Source: Xanthocytophaga agilis (GTDB lineage Bacteria > Bacteroidota > Bacteroidia > Cytophagales > 172606-1). Taken from it: a stretch of DNA of 64,000 bases. Made by a program: the position numbers and the translations under genes. Of the stretch, positions 25,983 to 35,089 are shown one piece after another; within the stretch, counting starts at the first letter, position 1; every line of letters starts with the position of its first letter. The notes under the pieces were generated by a model, which was not told the origin of the DNA, did not search any database, and saw only the letters and a list, made by a program, of their open reading frames with translations. The stretch is taken from contig NZ_JASJOU010000008.1 of NCBI RefSeq assembly GCF_030068605.1, forward strand, positions 248,001 through 312,000, in the 5' to 3' direction.

Positions 25983-28900
25983 CTATTTACTTGGAGATTT
26001 GAATTGCGATTTTAACAATTGCTCCAAGTAAGTATTTGTTAAATCTGAATTTGCAAAGTTTGCTGTTGTAAAGTCGGAGTCTTTAAAATCTACATTACTT
26101 AAATCTGCTTTAGTAAAATCTGTATTATTTAGAATTGCTTTAGCTATAATCGCTTCATTTAAAACGCTACCTGTAAAATCTGCTTCTGTAAGATTTGCTC
26201 CAGTCAAATTAGCTTTGTTCAGAACGGCTCCTCTTAAATCAGCTCCTTGTAAATTAGCTCCCCTTAAATCTGCGCCTGTTAATATGGCTCCTCTCAAGTC
26301 TGCTTGTGTTAAAATAGCTTTTCTTAAATCGGCTTGTTGTAAAATGCAGTTTGTCAAGTCAGCACCAAATAAGATAGCTTCACGTAAATCTGCTTGCTTC
26401 AAAGTTGATCTTGATAAATTTACACTTGATAAATCAGCCTTTCGTAATATGCATTTTGTTAGATTAGCTTCATCTAGCAATGTATATCTTAAATTAGCTC
26501 GCGTTAAATTAGCACCTCTCAAAGTAGATCTGTATAAAGATGCCTCCGATAAATCTGCTCCTATTAAAGAAGTCCTACTCAAATTACATCCATTTGCAAA
26601 AACCTGTTTTAAATCTGCACCTGTTAATTCTGCCCTGACAAGATCAGCACTTTCTAAGTTCGAATATCTAAATAAGCTTCCTATTAGGTTTGTATCAACA
26701 AAACTTGTATTAGTTAATCTAGCGCCTCGCAAATCACAACCTCTTAAATCACATCCTTCAAAATAAGCATTACTTAAGTTAGCCTCTAATAAAGTTATAC
26801 CTGAGAGATCTTGATCTATTATCTTAATCTCGCTAAAATTTGCTAAATAAAATGGCTGATAATTATTTTTGAGCAAAAGAAAAAAACTAGAATAAATTGG
26901 ATCTGTGTATAGTTGAAATATTTTTATATCCCTCATACTTTGCCTACTAAATCCAAAAATTACCCAAAAGCCACAAAAGCAATTACTAATGACTTCAAGA
27001 GGAGATACTTCTTGACCTATCAAAAAGGTATAATTGAATAAAAAACTATTCTGGATCAAAGGTATTAAAAAGACTTCTAATCGTTGATTTAATTCATGCT
27101 TAATGATATCATCCTGAATTGCTATAATATCTCTAATATAGGAAATTATAGCATCTGATAAGCTTACAGTACCAAAAATCTCCTGCATGAGTTCTACCAG
27201 CTTAGATGCATCAGTAAGGTAATATTGCTTTGTATGGGTAGATTTTTCTGTCAATGCAATGTAAAACCGCTGCCATATATATTCAGCAGTCATATATTCC
27301 TGAAGAGATTTATGTAAGAACTCTATTGCATAATCACTACTAATAATTTCCCCCTTTGTATTATCATTTATATTTTTGCGAACTTCAGGCATGTAAAAGC
27401 TCATCATTAAACGACTAAGCTGATTTCTCTTTTCCTGATTTGTTTGAGCACTTTCAAAAAAAGTTCTTAATTCTGTACTAAGACTTCTAATTAATTGATC
27501 TTTATGTACATATTCTCGATTATTCTTAAAAATAGTGAATGCTATCTCTCTAATTAATTGTCTTAAATTTCCAGGTTCTAATTTTAGTTGTTCATGTAAA
27601 TTTAACTTGCCATGAGGATCATAAGGCCTTTGAATAAGAGTGGTAAATAGCTGGTTATAAATTAAAGCTCTATTTGAATTTTCAATCAAGGGCTCATTTA
27701 ATTGAGCAATCATATTCAAAAGAATTGGCTGTTCAATCAATTCTTTTATATGTATATGTTCTGTTCCGTGATTATATTTTTGTAGATCTTCCTCGTTAAT
27801 CCATGTTTTACCCCCTTCATTTTTTAACTTCTTTAACCATTCCAACTGTTGATTTATTGTAGAATTAGCTAATTGAAGTATTATGATATCTTTTTTGATA
27901 ATTTCATGAGGTGATATTCTGCCATATCGTGAAGTAATAATTACTATTGGTTTGATTTGCCAATCCTTTCTTTTTCCCATTTCATCACTTAGATTTTGAC
28001 AGAATTTCAAAACATTATCTTCATTGAAAGAAGCTAACATTTCTAATTCATCTAAACCATCCAATATAAGAATTGATTTGGAAAAGTCCTCCTTCGAAAT
28101 ATCTAATATTTTACCCTCTAATAATATTTCAGCATAATTTTTTATCTCTTCCAAAAGAGTTTCAATTGGTTGTTTTTCTAATGCTTCAAGCTGTCTTACA
28201 TCTCTAAGCTTTAAGAAAAAGAGATTTCGTTCTGGGTAAATATTTTCATTTAAAATATCATAAATCAGTCGTTTGCAAAACGAACTTTTTCCTTGGCCTG
28301 GATGTCCATATAGAAATATAAATTGAGGTGAATTTATTTTAAAAGTGGATCTTAATAGGTTTCCATATGATCCATCAATTATTTTGTGTATCTCGTTAGG
28401 TAATGACTTATCTATTGAAGCAAAGTCAGTTTGCTCATTTTTTGATTGATTGGTTTTATTGTTTTGTAAACAGTCTTTATGAATTAGAAAAAAAGGATCT
28501 GTATATAAATCCTTCAAAGCAATTTCTTGGTTAAATACATCTGCCTTCTCATATATTTCTTTAAGGCTTTTTTCATATAATCTCTTAGATTCGCTTTTAG
28601 CTGGATATAATTTCAGACCTGAAATTATATCTTTTATTTTTTCGTATATGAAATCAGAAGTAATACCAAAGTTTGCTTCTATTAATCTAAGATTATCACC
28701 ATTGCTAGCAATACTTTTAGCCATTCCAATAATTCCTCCATAAGTTTTGTCAACAATTAAAGATCCACTAAAACCATAGGTAAGAGCATTATCTTTAAAT
28801 TGGAATAGGGGAATTCTGTTATTAGAACTTTGTGTAGTACCTAAAATTATTCCTAAAGCATCTATACCATTGTTTTTGTTAACATTTGGAAACCCATATG

Positions 28901-29210
28901 TATAGAAATCATGGAAAACGCTATTTTGAAAAGTCATTAAGGGAAGTCCTTTAACTTTGCTTGTCCTTTTAATTTTTAATAGTGTTAAATCACCTTCACT
29001 TTCAGGTATAAATAATTCAATATCTGCCAAATAGGCTTCATCAAAAGACGATGTAATAGAATTATAACAGAATACTTCTATATCAGATCCTTTGGACATA
29101 ATAACATGTGAACAAGTTAATATATATCCATCATCTCCAATAAAAAAGCCAGTACCACGATTTTCATCATTTTGTATCCTTACAACATATGGACGTAAGT
29201 CTCTTTGCAT
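25983..29210 (-). CDS. trypsin-NACHT-pentapeptide STAND protein
   Basis: A 1075-residue, three-part protein. Residues 1-200 are a trypsin-like protease with His35 (TCSHV), Asp74 (EGDLTLL) and Ser148 (GFSGS). Residues 290-480 are a NACHT NTPase with Walker A GHPGQGKS (302-309) and Walker B LILDGLDEL (Asp384). The last 250 residues or so are pentapeptide repeats of the A(D/N)LxxA type, in the place where NLR-like proteins carry their sensor. The architecture is that of bacterial NLR-like immune proteins: sensing, NTP-driven assembly, then proteolysis. Trypco1 and EAD-CHAT genes follow directly upstream on the same strand. Confidence 0.88.
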   Translation of the reverse strand: MQRDLRPYVVRIQNDENRGTGFFIGDDGYILTCSHVIMSKGSDIEVFCYNSITSSFDEAYLADIELFIPESEGDLTLLKIKRTSKVKGLPLMTFQNSVFHDFYTYGFPNVNKNNGIDALGIILGTTQSSNNRIPLFQFKDNALTYGFSGSLIVDKTYGGIIGMAKSIASNGDNLRLIEANFGITSDFIYEKIKDIISGLKLYPAKSESKRLYEKSLKEIYEKADVFNQEIALKDLYTDPFFLIHKDCLQNNKTNQSKNEQTDFASIDKSLPNEIHKIIDGSYGNLLRSTFKINSPQFIFLYGHPGQGKSSFCKRLIYDILNENIYPERNLFFLKLRDVRQLEALEKQPIETLLEEIKNYAEILLEGKILDISKEDFSKSILILDGLDELEMLASFNEDNVLKFCQNLSDEMGKRKDWQIKPIVIITSRYGRISPHEIIKKDIIILQLANSTINQQLEWLKKLKNEGGKTWINEEDLQKYNHGTEHIHIKELIEQPILLNMIAQLNEPLIENSNRALIYNQLFTTLIQRPYDPHGKLNLHEQLKLEPGNLRQLIREIAFTIFKNNREYVHKDQLIRSLSTELRTFFESAQTNQEKRNQLSRLMMSFYMPEVRKNINDNTKGEIISSDYAIEFLHKSLQEYMTAEYIWQRFYIALTEKSTHTKQYYLTDASKLVELMQEIFGTVSLSDAIISYIRDIIAIQDDIIKHELNQRLEVFLIPLIQNSFLFNYTFLIGQEVSPLEVISNCFCGFWVIFGFSRQSMRDIKIFQLYTDPIYSSFFLLLKNNYQPFYLANFSEIKIIDQDLSGITLLEANLSNAYFEGCDLRGCDLRGARLTNTSFVDTNLIGSLFRYSNLESADLVRAELTGADLKQVFANGCNLSRTSLIGADLSEASLYRSTLRGANLTRANLRYTLLDEANLTKCILRKADLSSVNLSRSTLKQADLREAILFGADLTNCILQQADLRKAILTQADLRGAILTGADLRGANLQGADLRGAVLNKANLTGANLTEADFTGSVLNEAIIAKAILNNTDFTKADLSNVDFKDSDFTTANFANSDLTNTYLEQLLKSQFKSPSK

Positions 29211-29227
29211 TCTTTTAATATTGAGAG

Positions 29228-29593
29228 TTATTCTTTAGTAGAAGGGTGAGTAGTGGAAACAGGTTCATTGGTTAGCTTCCATTTTAAAGTAACTTCAAAA
29301 GTGGCTTCAGCAGAAGGATCTATGAAGCAGGCTAAAACTGGACCTGTTTTTGCGGTAAATTTTAGCCCAGTCTTCACTTCAACCTCATCTGGTTTTATAT
29401 CTATTGATTCAATATGTTTTCTAAATGAGCTGGCAAAAGCTTTGATTGGTTTTAACGCCTCTTCTAGTTTTCCCCCTTTCGTAACTTTACCATCACTACT
29501 AATATTTCTCATTGCTTGTTCTGTTTCTAATGAGCTTTCAATTAAGACCATAGCTCCGTCTTCGGTTTCGAATTCAATTAGTTTTTTAGACAT
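29228..29593 (-). CDS. Trypco1 (CU044_2847-like) domain protein
   Basis: A 121-residue protein that matches the trypsin-co-occurring domain 1 pattern: an N-terminal beta hairpin (LIEFETEDGAMVLIES), a helical middle (LEEALKPIKAFASSFRKHI) and the closing strands VEVKTGLKFTAKTGPVLACF and ATFEVTLKW. The family was named for its link to trypsin-like proteases in NTP-dependent conflict systems. Here it lies 17 bases upstream of the trypsin-NACHT gene, which supports both calls. It may act as an adaptor. Confidence 0.8.
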   Translation of the reverse strand: MSKKLIEFETEDGAMVLIESSLETEQAMRNISSDGKVTKGGKLEEALKPIKAFASSFRKHIESIDIKPDEVEVKTGLKFTAKTGPVLACFIDPSAEATFEVTLKWKLTNEPVSTTHPSTKE

Positions 29594-29651
29594 AAATCTG
29601 TAATTTATGGGTGAAGGATTGTAAGCTATGAAAATACTTTACAAATAAAAC

Positions 29652-30536
29652 TTAATGGCTCTTTTCTAATAAAATAATCATATCATTTTCTAAATTCTCT
29701 GCTGTTACTGCTATTTTTCCAATCCTAAAAGAATCAGGTATACTTCTTCCATGGCCTATCCCACTATAAAAAGCAGCTGCGAATTTGATAGCACTTTTAT
29801 CTGGTATTTCATCATTCATTCCTATTACATAAGGGATATGTTTAATAATAGCTTTGGCTTGTTCTTCAGAATAACAAGCATTTAAAATCACACATTGCAC
29901 TGTGGTTGCAAATAAGGAAATTAGATCTGCGAGAACTTCAGGTGGAAGTATATTGGCATTTCCACCTTTATCTTCTAATACAATACCCTCCATTGCTCCA
30001 TGGCCTGAGAAATGAATAAAGTGAGGATTGAAACTTAATAAAGCTCTACGAAGTATATCTACTGTAGTCGCCCATTGTAGTTCCAGATTAAATTTATCTC
30101 GATCTTTAGCTAGTCGCAGCTCATTATCTATTTCACGAGCCTCTTCTCCTAATCGTAACTGAGTTGTATTAGTTGGATTAGCCCCTAAAAAAAGAATTGT
30201 CTTTACTGAGTGTTCTTGTTGTTCTTGATTTACTTGATAGGTGGGATTTGATATATCCTTGTTTTGTCGGATTTGTGCTTCAATTTTTTGCCAGTCTATT
30301 AGATCCAAGGTTGTTAGTACTGCTTGTATTAGAAGTACCTTTTGTGTTCGTTCATTAGTAGTATCTGTAATTCCAAGTATGAGTTCTCTATTTATTTCTC
30401 TATTTAACTGATTTAATCTTGCTGATAGGAGAATAATATCATTGTAGTGAGGTGTTTTCCGAGTTAGTTTAAGTAGTTGATTGATTGCTTCATCCAAGTT
30501 TCCTTGAGCTATGAGATTTCTAAGTTGTTCTTGCAT
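29652..30536 (-). CDS. EAD-CHAT protein (caspase-like protease)
   Basis: 294 residues from the ATG at 30534-30536; TTG three codons upstream is the alternative. The N-terminal 60 residues or so (LRNLIAQGNLDEAINQLL, IILLSARLNQLNREI) look like an effector-associated domain of the EAD11 type, an adaptor that pairs with other EADs. The C-terminal part is a CHAT protease with the dyad His (HFSGHGAMEG, about residue 179) and Cys (VILNACYSE, about 221). It is the first gene of the leftward trio with Trypco1 and trypsin-NACHT. Confidence 0.85.
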   Translation of the reverse strand: MQEQLRNLIAQGNLDEAINQLLKLTRKTPHYNDIILLSARLNQLNREINRELILGITDTTNERTQKVLLIQAVLTTLDLIDWQKIEAQIRQNKDISNPTYQVNQEQQEHSVKTILFLGANPTNTTQLRLGEEAREIDNELRLAKDRDKFNLELQWATTVDILRRALLSFNPHFIHFSGHGAMEGIVLEDKGGNANILPPEVLADLISLFATTVQCVILNACYSEEQAKAIIKHIPYVIGMNDEIPDKSAIKFAAAFYSGIGHGRSIPDSFRIGKIAVTAENLENDMIILLEKSH

Positions 30537-30627
30537 AAGAGTCAATTAAATTACGACAGTGCAATTGATTTTATATTCATTTTATTTGTTTCTGGGTCTG
30601 ATTGTAGCGATCCAACTGTAATCTGTC

Positions 30628-30647
30628 AATACCTCATTTGAGGTATT
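30628..30647. promoter_or_regulatory. dispersed palindrome, site 2 of 6
   Basis: AATACCTC-ATTT-GAGGTATT with flanks TGTC and TTTA, 92 bases upstream of the EAD-CHAT start, in the divergent region with the pentapeptide gene at 30804. Confidence 0.55.
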
Positions 30648-30803
30648 TTATAAAGAAGTTTGTTAAAAAAAAGATAGCATTTACTAGTGCAAATAACAGA
30701 GAATGTTATAATTATGAATATTTTCTTATCTTTTGGTATTCCCTAAACTCTTCTTTATTTAGAGTTTGCATTTCATCCTTTTTATTTATACTCATATAAA
30801 AAT

Positions 30804-32804
30804 ATGTCTAGTCTTCCGAAAGAATTTGATGTACTTAAAGATGAAGTTTTTGAAGAATTAAAAAAAAACAACTTGGAAAATGCACTTGAAAAAATTGAGG
30901 AGTTTATAAAAAGTTTGGATAAATATGGTTGGAATAAGAACAAAATAGATGAATTAAGATACAATACACTTCCTCTTTATCAAAGATTAAATACAGAAGT
31001 AAAGAGTCTTAATGATGCACTACTACACGGAAATTACGATAAAGCTGATAAGATCAGGACACAAATGATTGATATAAGTTCCTCAGTTTTTTTAGCAGTT
31101 GGTATTATAGAAAAAGAAATCGAGGCCTTTTTGCAAATACAAAGTACAAAAAAGATACAGATAAAAGTTCAGGAGAATTATGATGAACATAGGATAGCTC
31201 ATATGTGGCAAGAAATTCAGTATTGCATACATAACACCGCAAATATACCCCTGAATCAAATAAAACTTATTTATTATCGATCTGGCAGCATTATCATTGT
31301 TTTCTCAATTCCTTCGAATAAACTGACTCATTTGTTATCTCTTTATTTTCTCAACTTGTTGAAGATAGAAAATTTACAAGAGTTATTGTTGATTGATGAT
31401 GAGTTTTCAATGGATGTTTATAAAAGCTATTTTTCTTATAGTAGGTACAACTTAAGTGAAACCAACTTAGTAGGAAAAGATTTATTTAGAATCAATTTTA
31501 AAAGAGTTAATTTACAAAAAGCTAAGTTGATTCAAGCTAAATTGTCTGAAACTAATTTGGTAGGAGCAGATTTATTTATGGCCGATTTAAAGAATGCTAA
31601 TTTAGCAGGAGCTAATTTAACAGGAGCTAATTTAACAGGAGCTAATTTACGAGGAACGGATTTACGAGGAACGTATTTATCTGATGCAGATTTACAAGGA
31701 GCTAATTTACAAGGAGCTAATTTATTTGGGAAAGATTTGTCAGGCCTTAATTTAGCAGGTGCTAATTTATCAGGAGCTAATTTGACAAAGGTTAATTTAT
31801 TTGGGAAAGATTTGTCAGGCCTTAATTTAGCAGGTGCTAATTTATCAGGAGCTAATTTACAAGAATCAGATTTGCAAGGAACTAATTTGCAAGTATCTGA
31901 TTTGCGAAGAGCTGATTTGCAAGGAGCTGATTTGCAAGGAGCTAATTTACAAGTATCAGATTTGCAAGGAGCTAATTTGCAAGGAGCTGATTTGCGAGGA
32001 GCTAATTTGCAAATATCTGATTTGCGAGGAGCCAAATTGCAAGGAACCAAACTGCGAAAAGCTAATTTAACAGGAGCTAATTTAACAGGAGCTAATTTAC
32101 GAGGAACGGATTTACGAGGAACGTATTTATCTGATGCAGATTTACAAGGAGCCAAATTGCAAGGAGCCAAATTGCAAGGAGCTTATTTGCAGGGAACTGA
32201 TTTGCGAAAAGCTGATTTGCGAGGAGCTGATTTGCTAATATCTAATTTGCAAGGAGCCAAATTGCAAGGAGCCAAATTGCAGGGAACTAATTTGCAAGGA
32301 GCTGATTTGCAAGGAGCCAAATTGCAAAGAGCTGATTTGCAAGGAGTTGATTTACAAGGGGTCAAGTTGCAAGGAGCTAATTTGCAAGAAGCTAATTTGC
32401 AAGAAGCTTATTTATCTGATGCGGATTTACAAGGAGCTAATTTGCAGGGAGCTAATTTGCAAGGAGCTGATTTACAAGGAGCTAATTTGCAGGGAGCTAA
32501 TTTGCAAAGAGCTGATTTGCAAGGAGCTAATTTGCAAGAAGCTTATTTATCTGATGCGGATTTACAAGGAGCTAATTTGCAAGGAACTGATTTGCGAGAA
32601 GCCAAATTGCAAAGAGCTGATTTGCGAAGAGCTGATTTGCGAGAAGCTTATTTGCAAGGAAGTGATTTGCGAAGAGCTGATTTGCGAGGAGCTATGGCCT
32701 TAGTATCCCAAAAAGAAAATTTAGAAAACTCAGGGGCCGATATTTCTCAAGTGACATTTGTAGACGACCCTTATCAATTAGAAGGAATATTTATAACTCA
32801 TTAA
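30804..32804 (+). CDS. giant pentapeptide-repeat protein
   Basis: A 666-residue protein. Residues 1-110 are helical (KDEVFEELKKNNLENALEKI), perhaps another effector-associated adaptor. Residues about 115-200 are a small alpha/beta domain (KKIQIKVQENYDEH, IIIVFSIPSNKLTHLLSLY). From about residue 215 to 635, A(N/D)LQGA-type pentapeptides run almost without a break, enough for a long right-handed beta-helix. No catalytic motif is visible. It is divergent from the protease trio, whose NACHT protein also ends in pentapeptides. A shared recognition or scaffold surface is my inference. Confidence 0.85.
   Translation: MSSLPKEFDVLKDEVFEELKKNNLENALEKIEEFIKSLDKYGWNKNKIDELRYNTLPLYQRLNTEVKSLNDALLHGNYDKADKIRTQMIDISSSVFLAVGIIEKEIEAFLQIQSTKKIQIKVQENYDEHRIAHMWQEIQYCIHNTANIPLNQIKLIYYRSGSIIIVFSIPSNKLTHLLSLYFLNLLKIENLQELLLIDDEFSMDVYKSYFSYSRYNLSETNLVGKDLFRINFKRVNLQKAKLIQAKLSETNLVGADLFMADLKNANLAGANLTGANLTGANLRGTDLRGTYLSDADLQGANLQGANLFGKDLSGLNLAGANLSGANLTKVNLFGKDLSGLNLAGANLSGANLQESDLQGTNLQVSDLRRADLQGADLQGANLQVSDLQGANLQGADLRGANLQISDLRGAKLQGTKLRKANLTGANLTGANLRGTDLRGTYLSDADLQGAKLQGAKLQGAYLQGTDLRKADLRGADLLISNLQGAKLQGAKLQGTNLQGADLQGAKLQRADLQGVDLQGVKLQGANLQEANLQEAYLSDADLQGANLQGANLQGADLQGANLQGANLQRADLQGANLQEAYLSDADLQGANLQGTDLREAKLQRADLRRADLREAYLQGSDLRRADLRGAMALVSQKENLENSGADISQVTFVDDPYQLEGIFITH
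31560..32694 (+). repeat. 15-bp minisatellite coding for the pentapeptides
   Basis: Near-identical 15-base units (GCTAATTTGCAAGGA and variants) repeat in frame for over 1.1 kb. Some larger blocks are also duplicated exactly, such as the stretch starting TTATTTGGGAAAGATTTGTC at 31721 and 31796 (75-base offset), and the AATTTAACAGGAGCTAATTT block at 31613 and 32065. Confidence 0.85.
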
Positions 32805-32836
32805 GAGATTATCTTTAATGAGTTATAAATTTACAT

Positions 32837-33358
32837 TTATTGCTTCCATGCCTGTCTAAAATATCTTTCATATCCAAATGGATCACGCCACTCAATGTTA
32901 TGCTCTGGAATGCCTAACTGCTTGAGCCAGATGGGGACAAAGAAACTGGGACAGCCTTTGTTATCAAACTGGTTATGTCCGGCAATCTTCACATTGGGGG
33001 CATAGCCCAGCACTTCACTGATAATGTCCAGCATGGTTGAGATTTGCTGAGGGGTGCGACTGTCCAGTGGCATCTTATGGGAAGTATCCATGCCACCTAC
33101 ATAGCACAGATGTCTAGAAATGGAATTGATGCCTGCTACACCGTTTGTAATCTCGAAAGAGTCTATCACCTGATCATTGTTATGTTTGACAAACTGGTGA
33201 CGTGAGCCGTCAAGCAAGATCAGATCAGAGTAACCGACTTGTTTCCAACCGTTGCCATAGGGTTTTGGTTTGGTGTGCCATTTTTTAACATCATCAGCAG
33301 ATACCCAGCGTCCGGCTGGGGTGGCGGTGCAGTGTATAATCAGGTATTGGAATTTCAT
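32837..33358 (-). CDS. N-acetylmuramoyl-L-alanine amidase (endolysin-like), copy 1
   Basis: A 173-residue amidase of the T7-lysozyme/PGRP fold that cuts the bond between MurNAc and L-alanine in peptidoglycan. Zinc ligands fit His in YLIIHCTATPAGR and the later HNQFDNKGCPSFF (His and Cys). No signal peptide is present, as in phage endolysins. It ends a leftward operon with a holin-sized protein, a 101-aa membrane-anchored protein and a coiled-coil protein. A copy with about seven residue changes lies at 57692. Confidence 0.88.
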   Translation of the reverse strand: MKFQYLIIHCTATPAGRWVSADDVKKWHTKPKPYGNGWKQVGYSDLILLDGSRHQFVKHNNDQVIDSFEITNGVAGINSISRHLCYVGGMDTSHKMPLDSRTPQQISTMLDIISEVLGYAPNVKIAGHNQFDNKGCPSFFVPIWLKQLGIPEHNIEWRDPFGYERYFRQAWKQ

Positions 33359-33424
33359 AAAGTTATACAGTAAAAAGTGTGAGTTGAGGAAATGAAGGAT
33401 GGCTTTTAAACCATCCCTTCTGTG

Positions 33425-33610
33425 TTATTTAGGGTCTCTCATTGAGAAGAATCCCACTGTTGAAATAAAGGCCAGTAACGAAACGAAAGACTGCGTATCT
33501 ATTCGATTTACTAACCAGAGAATGTATCCTGAGAAGGTAAACAAACCCAGGGTTGAGGTTTTCCAGTTGTCAAGCACAAACTGGAGGTAATCGTATATAG
33601 ACTTTGCCAT
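33425..33610 (-). CDS. holin-like small membrane protein, copy 1
   Basis: A 61-residue protein with two hydrophobic stretches (STLGLFTFSGYILWLV and SFVSLLAFISTVGFFSM) and charged ends. Size and position just before an endolysin-like amidase suggest a holin or a holin-like membrane protein. It lies 3 bases after the 101-aa gene. The second copy at 58280 is almost identical. Confidence 0.65.
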   Translation of the reverse strand: MAKSIYDYLQFVLDNWKTSTLGLFTFSGYILWLVNRIDTQSFVSLLAFISTVGFFSMRDPK

Positions 33611-33613
33611 CGG

Positions 33614-33919
33614 TTACTTAGGTTTAGGGTGGAGGAATGCTGCCTGAGTAATGATCTGCTTTAAAACTGAATCCTGAGGCGCTACTTGCACAGAATAGAC
33701 AGGCGCATAAGTAAAGCTCTTGACATGCTTGATCTTCTCTATATCCAACGGCTGCATCTGGTGAGCTGCTACTTGTTTACCTACAATCTGCTCGATCTGG
33801 GTATAGTCAATTACTTCACAATCGTAGACCTCATCGGGATTTAATCTGTGTTCTGTAAAGAGTCCTACAGCCAAACCCAATACAAAACACAGGGCACTGA
33901 GTAAAATACGTATCTGCAT
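33614..33919 (-). CDS. membrane-anchored 101-aa protein of the lysis cassette
   Basis: The N-terminus is one membrane anchor (ILLSALCFVLGLAVGLF), followed by an 80-residue part outside the cytoplasm ending in HPKPK. A spanin-like or envelope role would fit its place between the coiled-coil protein and the holin-like protein, but no family was recognised. The second island keeps only its last 48 codons or so (58469-58613). Confidence 0.6.
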   Translation of the reverse strand: MQIRILLSALCFVLGLAVGLFTEHRLNPDEVYDCEVIDYTQIEQIVGKQVAAHQMQPLDIEKIKHVKSFTYAPVYSVQVAPQDSVLKQIITQAAFLHPKPK

Positions 33920-34045
33920 ATAATCGAATCGGTTAAGTGAAACATGGAATAGATTACATAATTGTCTGAAAGAAAGAAGCAGTAGTCCATTGGTCTACTG
34001 CTTCCTAATACAAACCACCTTCTTTACAACCTGTACTACCTTAGA

Positions 34046-34462
34046 TTAGGCTGGTAGTGTAGCCTTATGGTTGGTGATAGCTGACATAGAGCTATCCAAT
34101 ACAGACAAGCGTTGCTCGATCTCATCCAGCTGCGATTCGTAGAGAATTACCGCAGTCGTTCCATATTGCAACTTACGTTGCTCAGCAGTAAACAGCTTGT
34201 ATTCTGCCTTCACTTTACGCGTTTCCATCTCGGTCTTGGTAGAGCCTTCGGGTAATACAGCAATGATAGCTGTTAGTGAGTCTACCTCAGCAGTAGCAGA
34301 AGCTAAGTTGGCTTCAATGTCACTTGCCCGGTCAGAGGCGTTGCCACGGCTACGGGTAACAGCAATCTGCTTATATTCCAATTCGCTTTTTTGTTCACTC
34401 AGATCATTCAGCACTTTGTCGCAATCTGCTTTTGATGTTAATAAGGTTAATGTTAATGCCAT
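34046..34462 (-). CDS. coiled-coil protein at the head of the lysis cassette
   Basis: A 138-residue, wholly helical protein without signal peptide (DKVLNDLSEQKSELEYKQIA, DIEANLASATAEVDSLTAII). Similar small coiled-coil proteins precede lysis genes in Bacteroidota phages, but I cannot name a function. It is the first gene of the leftward operon, about 100 bases before the palindrome at 34562. Confidence 0.6.
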   Translation of the reverse strand: MALTLTLLTSKADCDKVLNDLSEQKSELEYKQIAVTRSRGNASDRASDIEANLASATAEVDSLTAIIAVLPEGSTKTEMETRKVKAEYKLFTAEQRKLQYGTTAVILYESQLDEIEQRLSVLDSSMSAITNHKATLPA

Positions 34463-34561
34463 AATAATGTATAAGTAGTTGAATAGTGAAACATAGTCAC
34501 CAGTCAGCGTCCGGACTTCTTTCTGATTGACTTTGCAAATATCGGCATTAAAATAACACGT

Positions 34562-34600
34562 TTTTGAGCGTTGTTTTGATTATCAAAACAACGCTCAAAA
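34562..34600. promoter_or_regulatory. perfect 19-bp palindrome in the divergent promoter region
   Basis: TTTTGAGCGTTGTTTTGAT, one T, then the exact reverse complement. The 300-base region between the lysis operon (start 34462) and the gene at 34766 holds nothing else that I recognise. Operator is the simplest reading. Confidence 0.55.
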
Positions 34601-34765
34601 CAGGTATTTTCCTTATGGTTGTTTACTTTTTATTTGCTATCATTGTATTTATGCCTGTGGTTTTTGGATGAATACTACATGGGCAAGTAAACAACTGGAA
34701 TTAGCAAAAAACGAGAAGAGATTAATTTTTACTTTTGGAGAGCAACTTTTATACTGTTTTCATTT

Positions 34766-35068
34766 ATGCGCCTCTGTTTAACTTTTCTGTTCTTATTGTT
34801 TTCATGTTGTGCCTTTGCTCAGAGTCCTTGCGAAATCCGACCAGAGCCAGGAGATAAGATCACAAAAGTATCTACTCCAGTTGCTAAACTGGATACAGCA
34901 AAGAAGGATACAAAAGATGTTGTTGTTTACATCTGTGATAGTAAGACATCTTATGCATACCATTCAAGTATTACCTGTAGAGGATTGAGCCGCTGTACAC
35001 ATGAGATTGTAAAAATGAGCAGAAGAGACGCTGACGAAGATAGATCTCCCTGTAAGTTTTGTTATTAA
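34766..35068 (+). CDS. secreted cysteine-rich small protein
   Basis: A 100-residue protein with a signal peptide (LCLTFLFLLFSCCAFAQ). The mature end carries VYICDSKTSYAYHSSITCRG, GLSRCTHEI and PCKFCY: four or more Cys and a His in an Ada/Excalibur-like zinc-binding spacing often found at the end of small Bacteroidota proteins. Role unknown. Its last 24 codons survive as a fragment at 58614-58688 in the second island. Confidence 0.7.
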   Translation: MRLCLTFLFLLFSCCAFAQSPCEIRPEPGDKITKVSTPVAKLDTAKKDTKDVVVYICDSKTSYAYHSSITCRGLSRCTHEIVKMSRRDADEDRSPCKFCY

Positions 35069-35089
35069 AACAGTTAAGAGGGATCTGAG

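Noticed and set aside
26215-26766. A 183-codon plus-strand ORF
   Set aside because: It is antisense to the pentapeptide repeats of the trypsin-NACHT gene and has the same shadow-type composition.
31560-32694. Regular repeats considered as a CRISPR array
   Set aside because: The units are contiguous 15-bp codon repeats without unique spacers, inside one long ORF. No cas genes are near.
31532-32703. Several ORFs in other frames and antisense across the pentapeptide gene
   Set aside because: The 15-bp repeat keeps other frames open; their repetitive Lys/Cys-rich products (such as CKELICKELI) are shadows.
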